Source: an uncultured Colwellia sp. (GTDB lineage Bacteria > Pseudomonadota > Gammaproteobacteria > Enterobacterales > Alteromonadaceae). Taken from it: DNA of 54,394 nt. Positions 18,231-27,440 of this stretch are shown piece after piece; position 1 is the stretch's first letter, and every line of letters begins with the position of its first letter. The translations under genes were made by a program, and so were the position numbers. The notes below the pieces were generated by a model that saw only the letters and a list, made by a program, of their open reading frames with translations, was not told the origin of the DNA and ran no database searches. The stretch lies in assembly GCA_913020705.1 (NCBI GenBank), contig CAJWBY010000011.1:1-54394 (forward strand), given 5' to 3'.

Positions 18231-18887
18231 TTAGTTAACGATTTCAATTGAACGCTCGTCTTCAGCCAACATAACGCTGTTTCTAATAATGAGTCCATCT
18301 TTAATCCGCACACTTTCATCTTGATTAATTTGTTCACCGATGACCCAACTTGGAATAAATGATTGCGCTGTAGCAACAACGACACGCGATTGCATACCAA
18401 TCATACGAGCATTAATCATCACACCATTTTCTTGTTCCATCATGGTTCCAGTTACTACGTAGTCAATAATCTGGCGTTCTGGTAATTCTTTCCAATCACG
18501 ACTAAATACATAATCACCCTTTGCAGTGACACGAATATGCCCCGTCGTTTTAAAATCAATAACAACTAAACCATGACGTTGTAATTCATGTACGAAGTTT
18601 TCTGATATTTGATTACCTAGCCAATTTGTTGACTCTAGGTCTTCTAATTCAACAAATGAAGCAACCGCAATAGGCGTTTTGGGGTTAACAAAAGAACTGC
18701 TTTCAAGCATTTGATAAGTAAGCCCTTTAACAACATCAGCTATTGCGTGTCTTGGTAAATTAAAACTGTCAATTTCACCTTTTACTTCTTGCTTAGATTT
18801 ATAAAAGTTGTCCTCTTCACTCATAAAGTTCATAGATGAACAGGACATCAGCGTAGGAATAAATAATGGAATAAGCCACTTTTTCAT
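18231..18887 (-). CDS. flgO: Flagellar outer-membrane protein FlgO
   Basis: The 218-aa lipoprotein has a signal peptide with lipobox LMSC (MKKWLIPLFIPTLMS-C). The FlgO domain is recognisable: TPIAVASFVELEDLESTNWL, GNQISENFVHELQRHGL, and IDYVVTGTMMEQENGVMINA. AGGGGAG upstream of the ATG is a strong ribosome site. FlgO is required for normal motility and flagellar stability in Vibrio. It is the first gene of a flgO-flgP unit with a good sigma-54-like promoter about 90 nt upstream, which fits class II/III flagellar control by FlrA/FlrC-type activators (inferred). Confidence 0.88.
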   Translation of the reverse strand: MKKWLIPLFIPTLMSCSSMNFMSEEDNFYKSKQEVKGEIDSFNLPRHAIADVVKGLTYQMLESSSFVNPKTPIAVASFVELEDLESTNWLGNQISENFVHELQRHGLVVIDFKTTGHIRVTAKGDYVFSRDWKELPERQIIDYVVTGTMMEQENGVMINARMIGMQSRVVVATAQSFIPSWVIGEQINQDESVRIKDGLIIRNSVMLAEDERSIEIVN

Positions 18888-18975
18888 TGAGCTCCCCTTA
18901 ATTGCTATTATTAGCGAATAGTAAGTCTAAGATTAATATCGTTCATCGACATCAAATTGTATATGATAGAAATAA

Positions 18976-18991
18976 AGCACAAATCGCGCCA
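18976..18991 (-). promoter_or_regulatory. Sigma-54-like promoter of flgOP
   Basis: On the minus strand TGGCGCGATTTGTGCT matches the TGGCACG-N4-TTGCA consensus at 10 of 12 defined positions, with invariant GG and GC at the required spacing. It would place the transcript start near 18965, about 78 nt before flgO. Confidence 0.65.
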
Positions 18992-19023
18992 ATATATATA
19001 CCCGTTACACTATAAAAATAAAT

Positions 19024-19039
19024 GGGCATAGAAACTGCA
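19024..19039 (+). promoter_or_regulatory. Weaker sigma-54-like promoter of flgT
   Basis: GGGCATAGAAACTGCA keeps GG(CA) and TGCA at sigma-54 spacing but deviates elsewhere. A start near 19050 would leave a leader of about 34 nt. It is back-to-back with the flgOP promoter. Confidence 0.4.
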
Positions 19040-19083
19040 TATTCATAAGCAAATATTAAACCCTTTTTACTGACGGACTTCAT

Positions 19084-20247
19084 ATGCGCTTATTTATATC
19101 AGCACTACTTCTATTTTTCATGACTAATTCAGCCATAGCACAATGGTATGAAGCTCAAGGAAAGTCAGTAGTCATGCAAGGAGATAGTGAACGGGCAAAA
19201 ACGTTAGCGATGGAGAATGCATTAAAAAAAGCACTATTAGTGGCTGGAGCTTCGGTTTCCAGTGTTCAAAAAACAGTGAACGGTTTATTGACACAAAATG
19301 AAATAAATATTCGCGCAAGTGGTACCGTCAACTCTTTTGAGCTAGTCGATGAAACATATGAAGGAAATTTAGTAACCGTTACTATCCGTGCTGATATTTT
19401 CCCGCAAAATAAACAATGCTTTTCTTCTGACTACCGGAAATCTTTATTGATAACGCGTAGTAACCTAATGCATAGAGAGCAAGCGAATATTGGCAATATT
19501 TACCCACTTGATAGTAAGTTAATGGAGAAACTTGCTCATAAGATTAACAATGAGGGTATTTACCTAGATACAAAATTATTATTACGAGAAAAAGCGCAAT
19601 TTTCTCGCTTGAACAATAGTCTTCAAGTTGAAGCAATAAAGAGCTTAACAATGTCGTTATCAAATATCAGTGACACTCAATATGTAATGTATTCTGAAAT
19701 TAATGATGTAAGCTTCGAACAATCATCAACTAACGGATGGTCTTTTTGGGAAGAAGACGTTTTTAAACGACAGTTTAGCGTCAGTTTATACATATACAAC
19801 GGTAGTAACGGTGAGTTAGTTTTCAATAAAAAATACCATAGTTCTGCCCCTTGGGAATTCGGAAAGCGTCAAAACATTGATGTGCATAGTGAAGTGTTTT
19901 GGCAAAGCCAATACGGTATGAACATTGAAAAAGTATTAGGCGAGATGATCATTGATATAGACGAAAATATGATGTGTCAGCCAACCAGAGGCAAAATAGT
20001 ACAAGTAGCGGGCAATTCATTAACGATTAACTTAGGTAAACGACATGGCGTAAAAGTTGGCGATGAGTTTTCTCTCTTGCATTTAGGTAATATTATGACT
20101 GACTCAGGTAAAACCTATGCAGGTTTTAATGTTAGCCCATATACGGTAAAAGTGACGCAAGTATCTCAACAGAGCGCTCAAGCTATTACCATAGATGGAC
20201 AGTTACTCGGGAATATTCAGTTAGATGACTTAGCAGTACGTTATTAG
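19084..20247 (+). CDS. flgT: Flagellar H-ring protein FlgT
   Basis: This 387-aa periplasmic protein (signal peptide MRLFISALLLFFMTNSAIAQ) forms the H-ring of sodium-driven Vibrio-type motors, helping MotX/MotY assemble. The N-terminal domain shows WYEAQGKSVVMQGDSERAKT and AMENALKKALLVAGASVSSV; the central domain begins KSLLITRSNLMHREQANIG; the C-terminal part has RGKIVQVAGNSLTINLGKRH and GVKVGDEFSL. Length fits the family (about 370-380). Its stop overlaps the arsJ stop by four bases. Divergence from flgOP supports the call. Confidence 0.92.
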   Translation: MRLFISALLLFFMTNSAIAQWYEAQGKSVVMQGDSERAKTLAMENALKKALLVAGASVSSVQKTVNGLLTQNEINIRASGTVNSFELVDETYEGNLVTVTIRADIFPQNKQCFSSDYRKSLLITRSNLMHREQANIGNIYPLDSKLMEKLAHKINNEGIYLDTKLLLREKAQFSRLNNSLQVEAIKSLTMSLSNISDTQYVMYSEINDVSFEQSSTNGWSFWEEDVFKRQFSVSLYIYNGSNGELVFNKKYHSSAPWEFGKRQNIDVHSEVFWQSQYGMNIEKVLGEMIIDIDENMMCQPTRGKIVQVAGNSLTINLGKRHGVKVGDEFSLLHLGNIMTDSGKTYAGFNVSPYTVKVTQVSQQSAQAITIDGQLLGNIQLDDLAVRY

Positions 20248-21491
20248 TTTTTTTGCGGTGCTATTGAAATTTTCTTAATAAGAAATGCTGAAAGTACCGC
20301 AAATATTGCAGAAATGATTAAACATGTTGCGAGATTAGTGAATTGATAGATAACTCCTGACATTACTGTACCTAGTAACCTTCCTAAAGCATTGGCCATG
20401 TAATAAAAGCCAACATCCATAGATACTCCGTCTTCTTTTGCCATTGCCACAATAGCGTAGCTGTGTAGCGCTGAGTTGACAGCAAAAACGCCACCAAAGA
20501 TAAATAAACCAACGATGATAATTGATTCTGCACTCAGATTTAATGTTGTGGAATAAAGCATCATCAGCGCGAGTAATAAAGTAACGCTTGATAAAATCCC
20601 CCCCCAATTAAAAAGTAGATTTCCGTTAATATTATGTTGGCTATTTTTAATAAATAATTTAGGTGTTAAGCCTTGAATAATGCCGTAACCGATAACCCAT
20701 AGCGCCATAAATATACCGACATTGGTATGCTGCCACCCTAAAGTACTCACCAAATATATTGGCAATGCTACTACAAACCAAATATCTCGAGCAGCAAATA
20801 AGAAGAGACGCGCTCCTGCCAAATAATTTAATGAGGCATGATTTGAGAATATATGTATGAATTTAACTTTTTGTTTTGCTTTACCTAAATCACCTTGCAA
20901 TAAAATAAGACTGAGTAAAAAAATAATGGCTAAAACACTCGCCATTATCAGCATAGCGCCGGAAAATCCCACGGTACTGAGTAATAATGCCCCAAGAAAA
21001 AAACCTAAACCTTTTAATGCATTTTTTGAACCTGTGAGATAAGCAACCCACCGAAAAAGACCTGTCTGGTGTTGAGTCTCATCATTTGTGGGAACCAGTG
21101 TTTTGATACTACTTTTAGCACTCATTTTATTAAGATCTTTAGCAATACCCGACAATGCCTGTGCCAGCATCACCCAAACTACAGTTAAATACTGTTCAGG
21201 TACGGTAAGCATTAACAACGCAATAACTTGGGTAAACAAACCAATGTTCATGGTTTTATTTAAACCAATACGCGCGCCTAACCATCCCCCGACAAGGTTT
21301 GTGATAACACCAAAAATTTCATAAAACAAAAACAACATTGCAATGGCAAGAGGTGCATATCCTAAATGATGAAAATGCAACAACACCAACATGCGAAGCG
21401 CACCATCGGTTAAGGTGAAGAACCAATAATTAGAAGTAATTAATAAGTACTGTTTTACCGCACTAGGCAGTGCGGTTAATCTTTTTAGCAT
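20244..21491 (-). CDS. arsJ: Organoarsenical (1-arseno-3-phosphoglycerate) efflux permease ArsJ
   Basis: ArsJ is an MFS permease that exports 1-arseno-3-phosphoglycerate made by a partner GAPDH, thereby detoxifying arsenate. The ATG at 21491 gives 415 aa; the frame extends to a TTG at 21518 without a ribosome site. Diagnostic N-terminal sequence is AVKQYLLITSNYWFFTLTDG followed by ALRMLVLLHFHHLGYAPLAI. About 12 hydrophobic helices are visible. The upstream GAPDH gene, 91 nt away in the same direction, is the standard partner. No terminator lies between arsJ and the converging flgT. Confidence 0.92.
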   Translation of the reverse strand: MLKRLTALPSAVKQYLLITSNYWFFTLTDGALRMLVLLHFHHLGYAPLAIAMLFLFYEIFGVITNLVGGWLGARIGLNKTMNIGLFTQVIALLMLTVPEQYLTVVWVMLAQALSGIAKDLNKMSAKSSIKTLVPTNDETQHQTGLFRWVAYLTGSKNALKGLGFFLGALLLSTVGFSGAMLIMASVLAIIFLLSLILLQGDLGKAKQKVKFIHIFSNHASLNYLAGARLFLFAARDIWFVVALPIYLVSTLGWQHTNVGIFMALWVIGYGIIQGLTPKLFIKNSQHNINGNLLFNWGGILSSVTLLLALMMLYSTTLNLSAESIIIVGLFIFGGVFAVNSALHSYAIVAMAKEDGVSMDVGFYYMANALGRLLGTVMSGVIYQFTNLATCLIISAIFAVLSAFLIKKISIAPQKN

Positions 21492-21582
21492 AAAGGTATC
21501 AATTATTGCATTTTTCAATGGGTATTATAACTTGCTGATGAGTTACTCAGCGTTTTCAAAAACTGAAAAGTCACTCTAATAT

Positions 21583-22617
21583 TTATTGAAACTCGTTGTT
21601 AAGATCAGAAAGTCCAACTAAACGCATCAACTCAGCAGCTCGGTTGGCATACCCCCATTCATTGTCATACCATAAGTACATTTTCAATTGCGTGTCATTA
21701 ACCACCATGGTCGATAATGCATCCACGATACATGAACGTGGATCCGTTTTATAATCAACAGAAACTAGTGGTCGTTCTTCAAATCCGAGAATATCTTTCA
21801 ACTCTCCAAGCGCAGCCGTTGCCATTAATTCATTAATTTCTTCAACGGTTACTGCACGGTTTAGTTCAAAAACACAATCTGTGATTGACGCATTAGCTAA
21901 TGGGACCCTTACGGCATGACCATTTAATTTACCCTGTAACTCAGGAAATATATGGGTAATAGCGGTTGCAGATCCCGTAGTCGTTGGAATTAAACTTTGG
22001 CCACAAGCTCTCGCTCTTCTCAAATCTTTATGAGGTGCATCAAGGATAGTTTGCGTATTTGTAATATCGTGAATCGTCGTCATGCTACCGTGCTTTATTC
22101 CGACACTGTCTTGCAATACTTTTACGACCGGTGCAAGACAATTTGTCGTACAAGAAGCAGCAGTAACTATTTTGTGTTCTTCTTGATTATAAAGTTGGTG
22201 ATTAACACCCATCACAATATTTAAAATGCCCTCTTCTTTCACCGGTGCTGTAACCATAACCCGTTTAACGCCTTGATCTAAATAAGCGTTTAATAGTTTG
22301 GTCGTTTTCATAACGCCTGAGGCTTCAACCACTACATCACACTGTGACCAATCTGTTTCAGCGATAGTTAAGTTTTGGCTAATGTTGATTCTATGTTCGC
22401 CAGACTCATCACATACAACAATTTGATTATTATCGACTTGTGCTTCAAACGCCCAACGACCATGAATCGAATCAAAATTTAATAAATGGGCGAGTGTTTT
22501 GGCATCCCCCGCTGGATCATTAATCTGAATAAATTCAATTTCAGGCCATTGCCATGCTGCGCGTAATACCAAACGCCCCATACGGCCAAAACCGTTAATA
22601 CCTACTTTAATTGTCAT
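21583..22617 (-). CDS. ArsJ-associated glyceraldehyde-3-phosphate dehydrogenase
   Basis: The 344-aa GAPDH has a Rossmann N-terminus ([20 protein letters not shown]), catalytic Cys in [16 protein letters not shown], and the [19 protein letters not shown] and [17 protein letters not shown]-terminal motifs. Beside arsJ it most likely uses arsenate instead of phosphate with glyceraldehyde-3-phosphate, forming the unstable 1-arseno-3-phosphoglycerate that ArsJ exports. AGGAAA precedes the ATG. It is the first gene of the pair; no ArsR regulator or arsenate reductase gene is nearby. A role as the central glycolytic GAPDH cannot be ruled out but the neighbour argues against it. Confidence 0.9.
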   Translation of the reverse strand: MTIKVGINGFGRMGRLVLRAAWQWPEIEFIQINDPAGDAKTLAHLLNFDSIHGRWAFEAQVDNNQIVVCDESGEHRINISQNLTIAETDWSQCDVVVEASGVMKTTKLLNAYLDQGVKRVMVTAPVKEEGILNIVMGVNHQLYNQEEHKIVTAASCTTNCLAPVVKVLQDSVGIKHGSMTTIHDITNTQTILDAPHKDLRRARACGQSLIPTTTGSATAITHIFPELQGKLNGHAVRVPLANASITDCVFELNRAVTVEEINELMATAALGELKDILGFEERPLVSVDYKTDPRSCIVDALSTMVVNDTQLKMYLWYDNEWGYANRAAELMRLVGLSDLNNEFQ

Positions 22618-22633
22618 AACATTTCCTAAAATT

Positions 22634-22649
22634 TATATCTTCGGACATA
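22634..22649. promoter_or_regulatory. Possible operator upstream of the GAPDH-arsJ unit
   Basis: TATATC-TTCG-GACATA is an imperfect inverted repeat (5 of 6 pairs) 17 nt upstream of the GAPDH start codon, a position where a repressor could block transcription. No specific regulator is assigned. Confidence 0.25.
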
Positions 22650-22702
22650 TCGCTCATTGGCATCAATGTCACCGCACTATTGCCTCTATGGGCGGAGTGT
22701 CT

Positions 22703-22726
22703 ATGATTTGTTTGGAACAAAATCAT
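22703..22726. repeat. Dispersed near-palindrome, copy 1
   Basis: ATGATTTGTT and AACAAAATCAT flank TGG. A copy with three substitutions lies at 48816-48839, in the same position relative to a minus-strand terminator. Confidence 0.55.
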
Positions 22727-22749
22727 AACTATTCTTTATGAAAGAAAAA

Positions 22750-22769
22750 AGTATGGCAAAAACCATACT
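22750..22769 (-). terminator. Terminator of the nudF-parE unit
   Basis: AGTATGG and CCATACT pair over a 6-nt loop; the minus strand continues TTTTTTCTTTC. It lies about 50 nt past the parE stop. Confidence 0.85.
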
Positions 22770-22818
22770 CTTTTAATATTAATTTTTTATGAATTAATTG
22801 TTCAAGTGGAAAATATAA

Positions 22819-24705
22819 TTAGATTTCCACCATATCGCCTTTGCTTTGTAGCCATGTTTTTCTGTCAGGACTCCGTTTTTTCGAAAGCAACATATCCATA
22901 AGTTCCATTGTTTCAGAGTGCTCGTCTACCGTTAATTGTACTAAACGCCTAGTATTAGGGTCCATTGTAGTTTCACGCAATTGTAAAGGATTCATTTCAC
23001 CCAATCCTTTAAAACGTTGAACATTCACTTTGCCACGTTTTTTCTCAGCTTCTATGCGATCTAAAATACCGTCTTTTTCTTCCTCATCTAACGCATAAAA
23101 GACTTCCTTACCAATATCTATTCGGTACAAAGGTGGCATAGCAACATAAACGTGCCCTTGCTGTACAAGAGTTAAAAAATGCTGCATAAACAATGCACAT
23201 AAAAGTGTAGCTATGTGTAGCCCATCAGAATCGGCATCGGCAAGAATACAAATTTTCCCGTACCGTAATTCAGATAGATCATCACTATCTGGATCAATGC
23301 CTAATGCGACTGAAATATCATGAACCTCTTGTGATGCCAGTATTTGACCGGAATCGACTTCCCAAGTGTTTAAAATTTTACCGCGTAATGGCATGATTGC
23401 TTGAAATTCACGATCTCTCGCTTGTTTAGCACTGCCACCAGCTGAGTCACCTTCCACCAAAAACAATTCAGTTCGAGTAATATCCTGACTACCGCAATCA
23501 GTTAATTTCCCAGGTAAAGCAGGTCCTTGTGTGATTTTTTTACGAATAATTTTTTTACTTGCGCGTAATCGACGCTGAGCATTTGAAATACAAAACTCAG
23601 CAAGGCTCTCTGCTATTTCAGTATGTTCATTTAACCATAAACTAAAAGAATCTTTTACAACTCCGGTAACAAATGCAGCACATTGACGAGAAGATAATCG
23701 CTCTTTCGTTTGGCCAGCAAATTGTGGTTCTTGCATTTTTACCGATAATATATACGAACACTTATCCCAAATATCATCTGGAGTTAGTTTTACGCCACGA
23801 GGAATGAGGTTTCGAAATTCACAAAACTCACGCATTGATTCTAATAAACCTTGGCGCAAACCGTTAACGTGTGTACCACCTTGAATCGTTGGTATTAAAT
23901 TAACATAACTTTCGCCAATACCCTCTCCACCTTCAGAAAGCCAAGTTACCGCCCAATCAGCTGCTTCATGCGAAGAGGTAAAGGTGCCAACAAAAGGTTC
24001 TTCGGGTAAACAAATGCAGGTTTTAAGAGAGTCTTTTAGGTAGTCAACTAATCCGTCTTCGTAGAACCATTGGTATTTTTTGTCTTCATTTTTATCATGA
24101 AACTTAATCGTTAAACCGGGACATAAAACAGCTTTTGCTTTTAATAAATGTACCAAGCGTTTAGCTGAGAAATTAGCGCTATCAAAATATTTAGGGTCAG
24201 GCCAAAACTTTACGCGCGATCCGGTATTTCTTCGACCAACCGTGCCCGTTTCATGTAACTCTTCAACTTTTTCACCGTGTTCAAAAGCCATTTCATATAC
24301 TTTGCTATCGCGACGAACAGAAACATCTACCCGCGTAGAAAGTGCATTTACAACAGAAATACCTACACCGTGTAAACCACCAGAAAATTGATAGTTTTTA
24401 TTAGAAAACTTACCACCAGCATGAAGTTTACAGAAAATAAGCTCAACACCCGAAACACCTTCTTCCGGATGAATATCGGTTGGCATACCTCGACCATCAT
24501 CAATAATTTCTAATGATTGATCTTTATCGAGTACGACCGTGATATTTTGCGCATGGCCCGCTAAAGCTTCATCCACCGAGTTATCAATAACTTCTTGGCC
24601 TAGATGATTTGGACGGGCTGTATCTGTATACATGCCAGGACGGTGACGTACTGGGTCTAAGCCACTGAGTACCTCAATGGAGTCTGAATTATATTGTTCG
24701 CTCAT
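22819..24705 (-). CDS. parE: DNA topoisomerase IV subunit B
   Basis: ParE is the ATPase subunit of topoisomerase IV, which decatenates replicated chromosomes. The 628-aa protein has the GHKL ATPase motifs VIDNSVDEALAGHA, DDGRGMPTDIHP and GGLHGVGISVVNALS, and the TOPRIM motifs LVEGDSAGGSAKQARDR and LADADSDGLHI, followed by QRFKGLGEMNP. Length matches E. coli ParE (630), and the lack of the GyrB-specific insertion separates it from GyrB. It is the last gene of nudF-yqiB-cpdA-yqiA-parE, as in E. coli. Confidence 0.97.
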   Translation of the reverse strand: MSEQYNSDSIEVLSGLDPVRHRPGMYTDTARPNHLGQEVIDNSVDEALAGHAQNITVVLDKDQSLEIIDDGRGMPTDIHPEEGVSGVELIFCKLHAGGKFSNKNYQFSGGLHGVGISVVNALSTRVDVSVRRDSKVYEMAFEHGEKVEELHETGTVGRRNTGSRVKFWPDPKYFDSANFSAKRLVHLLKAKAVLCPGLTIKFHDKNEDKKYQWFYEDGLVDYLKDSLKTCICLPEEPFVGTFTSSHEAADWAVTWLSEGGEGIGESYVNLIPTIQGGTHVNGLRQGLLESMREFCEFRNLIPRGVKLTPDDIWDKCSYILSVKMQEPQFAGQTKERLSSRQCAAFVTGVVKDSFSLWLNEHTEIAESLAEFCISNAQRRLRASKKIIRKKITQGPALPGKLTDCGSQDITRTELFLVEGDSAGGSAKQARDREFQAIMPLRGKILNTWEVDSGQILASQEVHDISVALGIDPDSDDLSELRYGKICILADADSDGLHIATLLCALFMQHFLTLVQQGHVYVAMPPLYRIDIGKEVFYALDEEEKDGILDRIEAEKKRGKVNVQRFKGLGEMNPLQLRETTMDPNTRRLVQLTVDEHSETMELMDMLLSKKRSPDRKTWLQSKGDMVEI

Positions 24706-24741
24706 TTAACCAATCTAATAATTATTATGATAAAAAATGTT

Positions 24742-25326
24742 TTATAAGTTAAAAAACATCGCAATTTTAGGTAACATTTTCGAGTAATCAATAAAGCTGT
24801 GATCACCACCTTGTTGTACAATTATTTGGCAGTTAAAATATTTATCGACAGCTTCTTGATAATCTAACACTTCATCGCCTGTTTGTACCATGACCAAGTA
24901 ATTATTTTTCGAAATAATTTTCTGTTCAATACGCTTTAACGTTTTTATAGAGTGTGGTTCGATGGAATAAACTTCCCCAGTATAAGGATTAGTTTGCTCA
25001 CCTAAATAATCAACTAACAGCTTGAAAGGTTTAACCGCAGGATTTATTAACACCGCTTTACTTTGATATTTTTCTGATAAATATGTTGAAAAGTATCCTC
25101 CTAAAGAAGAACCTATAAAATGCCAAAGACTTTCCCCGTCACTTTCTGAAGCTATTAATGCAGTCAGCTGTTCAATAATAGCTTCTGGTGAAGAAGCTAA
25201 TTGAGGACAGAAAAAAGAAACATCAGAAAAATTTTCACTGAAATAGTTTTGAGTTAATTGTGCTTTCATCGATTGGGGTGATGAATTAAAACCATGTAAA
25301 TATAAAATATTAATACGATTTGACAT
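24742..25326 (-). CDS. yqiA: YqiA-type esterase
   Basis: This is a 194-aa alpha/beta-hydrolase of the UPF0227/YqiA family, which hydrolyses short acyl esters in vitro. The N-terminus ILYLHGFNSSPQSMKAQ carries the oxyanion region, the nucleophile elbow is FIGSSLGGYFSTYLS (Ser in GSSLGG), and a C-terminal GGDHSFIDY supplies the His. There is no signal peptide. Its start overlaps the cpdA end by 17 nt, indicating translational coupling. The physiological substrate is not known. Confidence 0.9.
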   Translation of the reverse strand: MSNRINILYLHGFNSSPQSMKAQLTQNYFSENFSDVSFFCPQLASSPEAIIEQLTALIASESDGESLWHFIGSSLGGYFSTYLSEKYQSKAVLINPAVKPFKLLVDYLGEQTNPYTGEVYSIEPHSIKTLKRIEQKIISKNNYLVMVQTGDEVLDYQEAVDKYFNCQIIVQQGGDHSFIDYSKMLPKIAMFFNL

Positions 25327-26089
25327 TGTGTTCTCTTGATAAGAAACAGCTGTCGGAATTTATTTTTCCGTCTGCAAACAAAGAAAAGATACGGTATCCA
25401 GCGCTCTGTCCATTTGATGCACCACTACTTTTAGTAGTATCGAATTGGATAGATGTTGCTGGACATGTAAATAATGGTATTGACGGTTTCTTCTCTGAAT
25501 ATAAAGTTAAAGATTGGTGAACATGTCCACAACTTATCCCTTTAATACTCGAAAATTTGTTTATCGTCTGCCAGAATTGTGTTTGATTTTCTAAGCCATG
25601 TTTATCCATAAAGTAGCCAACATCTAATGGATGATGATGCATCATGAGTAACTGATATTTCTGGATATCGATGATTGAATCTAATGCTAATAAATCACAC
25701 TGAGTTACTAACCCTTTTGGTGTATCACTCTTGCTGTTCAGTAAAACGATTTGCCAATCTTGATGGGTTATTATCTTGTCACGTTTAAAAGGCGGAATTG
25801 ATAAATACTTATCAAGTAACTCATGTTCGTCATGATTACCGGCTAAATAATAGAAAGGGACTTTGACTCCACTTTTATGAACGGCTTCGACAAAAAGTTG
25901 ATAAGACGCTTCGCTATGGTCTTGGGTAATGTCACCGGTAAAGACAATGACTTGTACGTCCGACTGATTTTTAATTTCCTGTAAAACAGAAATTAAATTT
26001 TGGTACACGTTAGCACCATAATGTAATGCATCAGTTTGACAGAATAAATGACAATCAGTAATTTGGGCTATTTTATAAACAGGTAACAA
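25310..26089 (-). CDS. cpdA: 3',5'-cyclic-AMP phosphodiesterase CpdA
   Basis: This 259-aa calcineurin-like metallophosphoesterase hydrolyses cAMP and so tunes CRP activity. Metal-binding motifs are in order: ITDCHLF (DxH), FTGDITQDHS (GDxxxD), LAGNHDEHE (GNH), MMHHHPLDVG and SCGHVHQSL (GHxH). The reading frame has only a TTG start (26089), placed 6 nt after the yqiB stop, with GAG 9 nt upstream; no in-frame ATG precedes ITDCH. The operon order is that of E. coli, which supports cpdA over other phosphoesterases. Confidence 0.92.
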   Translation of the reverse strand: MLPVYKIAQITDCHLFCQTDALHYGANVYQNLISVLQEIKNQSDVQVIVFTGDITQDHSEASYQLFVEAVHKSGVKVPFYYLAGNHDEHELLDKYLSIPPFKRDKIITHQDWQIVLLNSKSDTPKGLVTQCDLLALDSIIDIQKYQLLMMHHHPLDVGYFMDKHGLENQTQFWQTINKFSSIKGISCGHVHQSLTLYSEKKPSIPLFTCPATSIQFDTTKSSGASNGQSAGYRIFSLFADGKINSDSCFLSREHNVKSY

Positions 26090-26094
26090 GAGTA

Positions 26095-26604
26095 TTACTC
26101 AAAAAGTGATAAATTGACTTGGCCTAACTTTAAACAAAGTTGCAGCCATTCTTTTAGAAATATATTAATTTGCTCTTTTTCATCAGGTAAATGCATTTTA
26201 TTATTGGGGTAATCATAACGCGGTTTTACTTGTCTGATATCTTGGTTACTGATCACTTCTGCCATTCGGGCATCATGATATAAACGTATTGTCATTTTAG
26301 GGTGCAAAATAGAAGACAATAAACCTTTCTTATTATCTTCATCTAAATTTTGATGGTTTTCTTCATTTGTTTGGTTAGCGTTAGGCATTTCTTGGCAAAT
26401 GCTAATTAAACTTGTGTAACGAGTAACTTCAAGGGTTTTTATGTTATAAGCTAAAAAATCGGAAATAAAAAATTTTCTTTCTTTACCAATAACTTCTTCA
26501 TCATCATTGTTCGCAAGTAAGCGTATTAACAACATATAGTTGATTTCACAAAGGTTCATCAATGTTGATAATTTAGGGTGATATTTCTTACTTTGCATTG
26601 TCAT
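26095..26604 (-). CDS. yqiB: DUF1249 protein YqiB
   Basis: The 169-aa DUF1249 protein has LSTLMNLCEINYMLLIRLLA at the N-terminus, TRYTSLISICQ in the middle, MTIRLYHDARMAEVI and KPRYDYPN further on, and NIFLKEWLQLCLKLG at the end, all typical of YqiB. A low-complexity polar insert near residues 75-90 (NANQTNEENHQNLDED) is not typical and may be lineage specific. ATG 26604 directly follows the nudF stop codon with no gap. Function unknown; conserved between nudF and cpdA. Confidence 0.88.
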   Translation of the reverse strand: MTMQSKKYHPKLSTLMNLCEINYMLLIRLLANNDDEEVIGKERKFFISDFLAYNIKTLEVTRYTSLISICQEMPNANQTNEENHQNLDEDNKKGLLSSILHPKMTIRLYHDARMAEVISNQDIRQVKPRYDYPNNKMHLPDEKEQINIFLKEWLQLCLKLGQVNLSLFE

Positions 26605-27243
26605 TTACGATGACCAGTTTTTCTGTAATTGATGATAATTATTCTGTAACCATTGTAACCCAATTATTGTCGCTGAATTGGTGATTTTACCAGCGTTTAA
26701 AAGTGAGAATGCCTTTTCTCTTTGCATGACATGTAACAAAATATCTTCCCCTTCACATACTAAACCATGTACACCACCTACATTTTCGCTGTTTACATTG
26801 GCTACATATAAGTGCATTACTTCACTCGTACCACCTGGACTTGAAAAGTATTCCATCACTTTATCTATTTGAGTTTCATTTAACGTTAAATCAGCTTCTT
26901 CTTTAGCTTCACGTATCGCAACTTCAATAGGAGATTCATTTTGACCAAACATACCCGCAACAAATTCTAATAACCATGGGGTGTCACCATAACCTATAGC
27001 ACCAGAGCGAAATTGTTCGAGTAATACAACTCGGTCATTTTTCGCATCATAAGGTATCACAACCACGGCATGGCCGCGCTCAAATACCTCTCTGGAGAGT
27101 ATTTTACTTTCACCACCATTAAATAATTGATGACTTAAATGATACTCATCCATCTTGAAAAAACCTTGATAACATGTTTTTTTAAGGTGGATTTTTACGT
27201 CTTCATGCGTAAAACTCAATAATCCTGTGCTTTTTTTATACAT
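26605..27243 (-). CDS. nudF: ADP-ribose pyrophosphatase NudF
   Basis: This Nudix hydrolase (212 aa) cleaves ADP-ribose to AMP and ribose-5-phosphate. The Nudix box is spread over GMFGQNESPIEVAIREAKEEA (residue run quoted in part: AIREAKEEADL), preceded by VVLLEQFRSGAIGYGDTPWL and followed by YFSSPGGTSEVMHLYVA, the NudF-type proline/glycine loop. It is the first gene of the five-gene unit and diverges from tolC, as in E. coli. Confidence 0.94.
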   Translation of the reverse strand: MYKKSTGLLSFTHEDVKIHLKKTCYQGFFKMDEYHLSHQLFNGGESKILSREVFERGHAVVVIPYDAKNDRVVLLEQFRSGAIGYGDTPWLLEFVAGMFGQNESPIEVAIREAKEEADLTLNETQIDKVMEYFSSPGGTSEVMHLYVANVNSENVGGVHGLVCEGEDILLHVMQREKAFSLLNAGKITNSATIIGLQWLQNNYHQLQKNWSS

Positions 27244-27440
27244 AAATTGACTTTTTGCGTTAATAATGAAAACTTTATATAGATGATGATGTTATAGTAA
27301 TAACAACATAAGAATATAACATTTTGTTACACTAGAATGCATTCGTAAACACTTATTATATTTAGCTAATTCGAAAATAAAGATACGATAGTAGCATATT
27401 AATATAGAGTACATGGCACACTCAAAGGAATAGTTCTCTC
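27244..27440. other. Divergent promoter region between nudF and tolC
   Basis: This 197-nt AT-rich gap must hold promoters for both directions. AAAGGAATAG before the tolC ATG is its ribosome site. I see no unambiguous -35/-10 pair or operator. Confidence 0.5.

Noticed and set aside
18888..18975. Sigma-28 promoter for the flagellar genes
   Set aside because: No TAAAG / GCCGATAA pair at proper spacing was seen; the sigma-54-like sites fit better.
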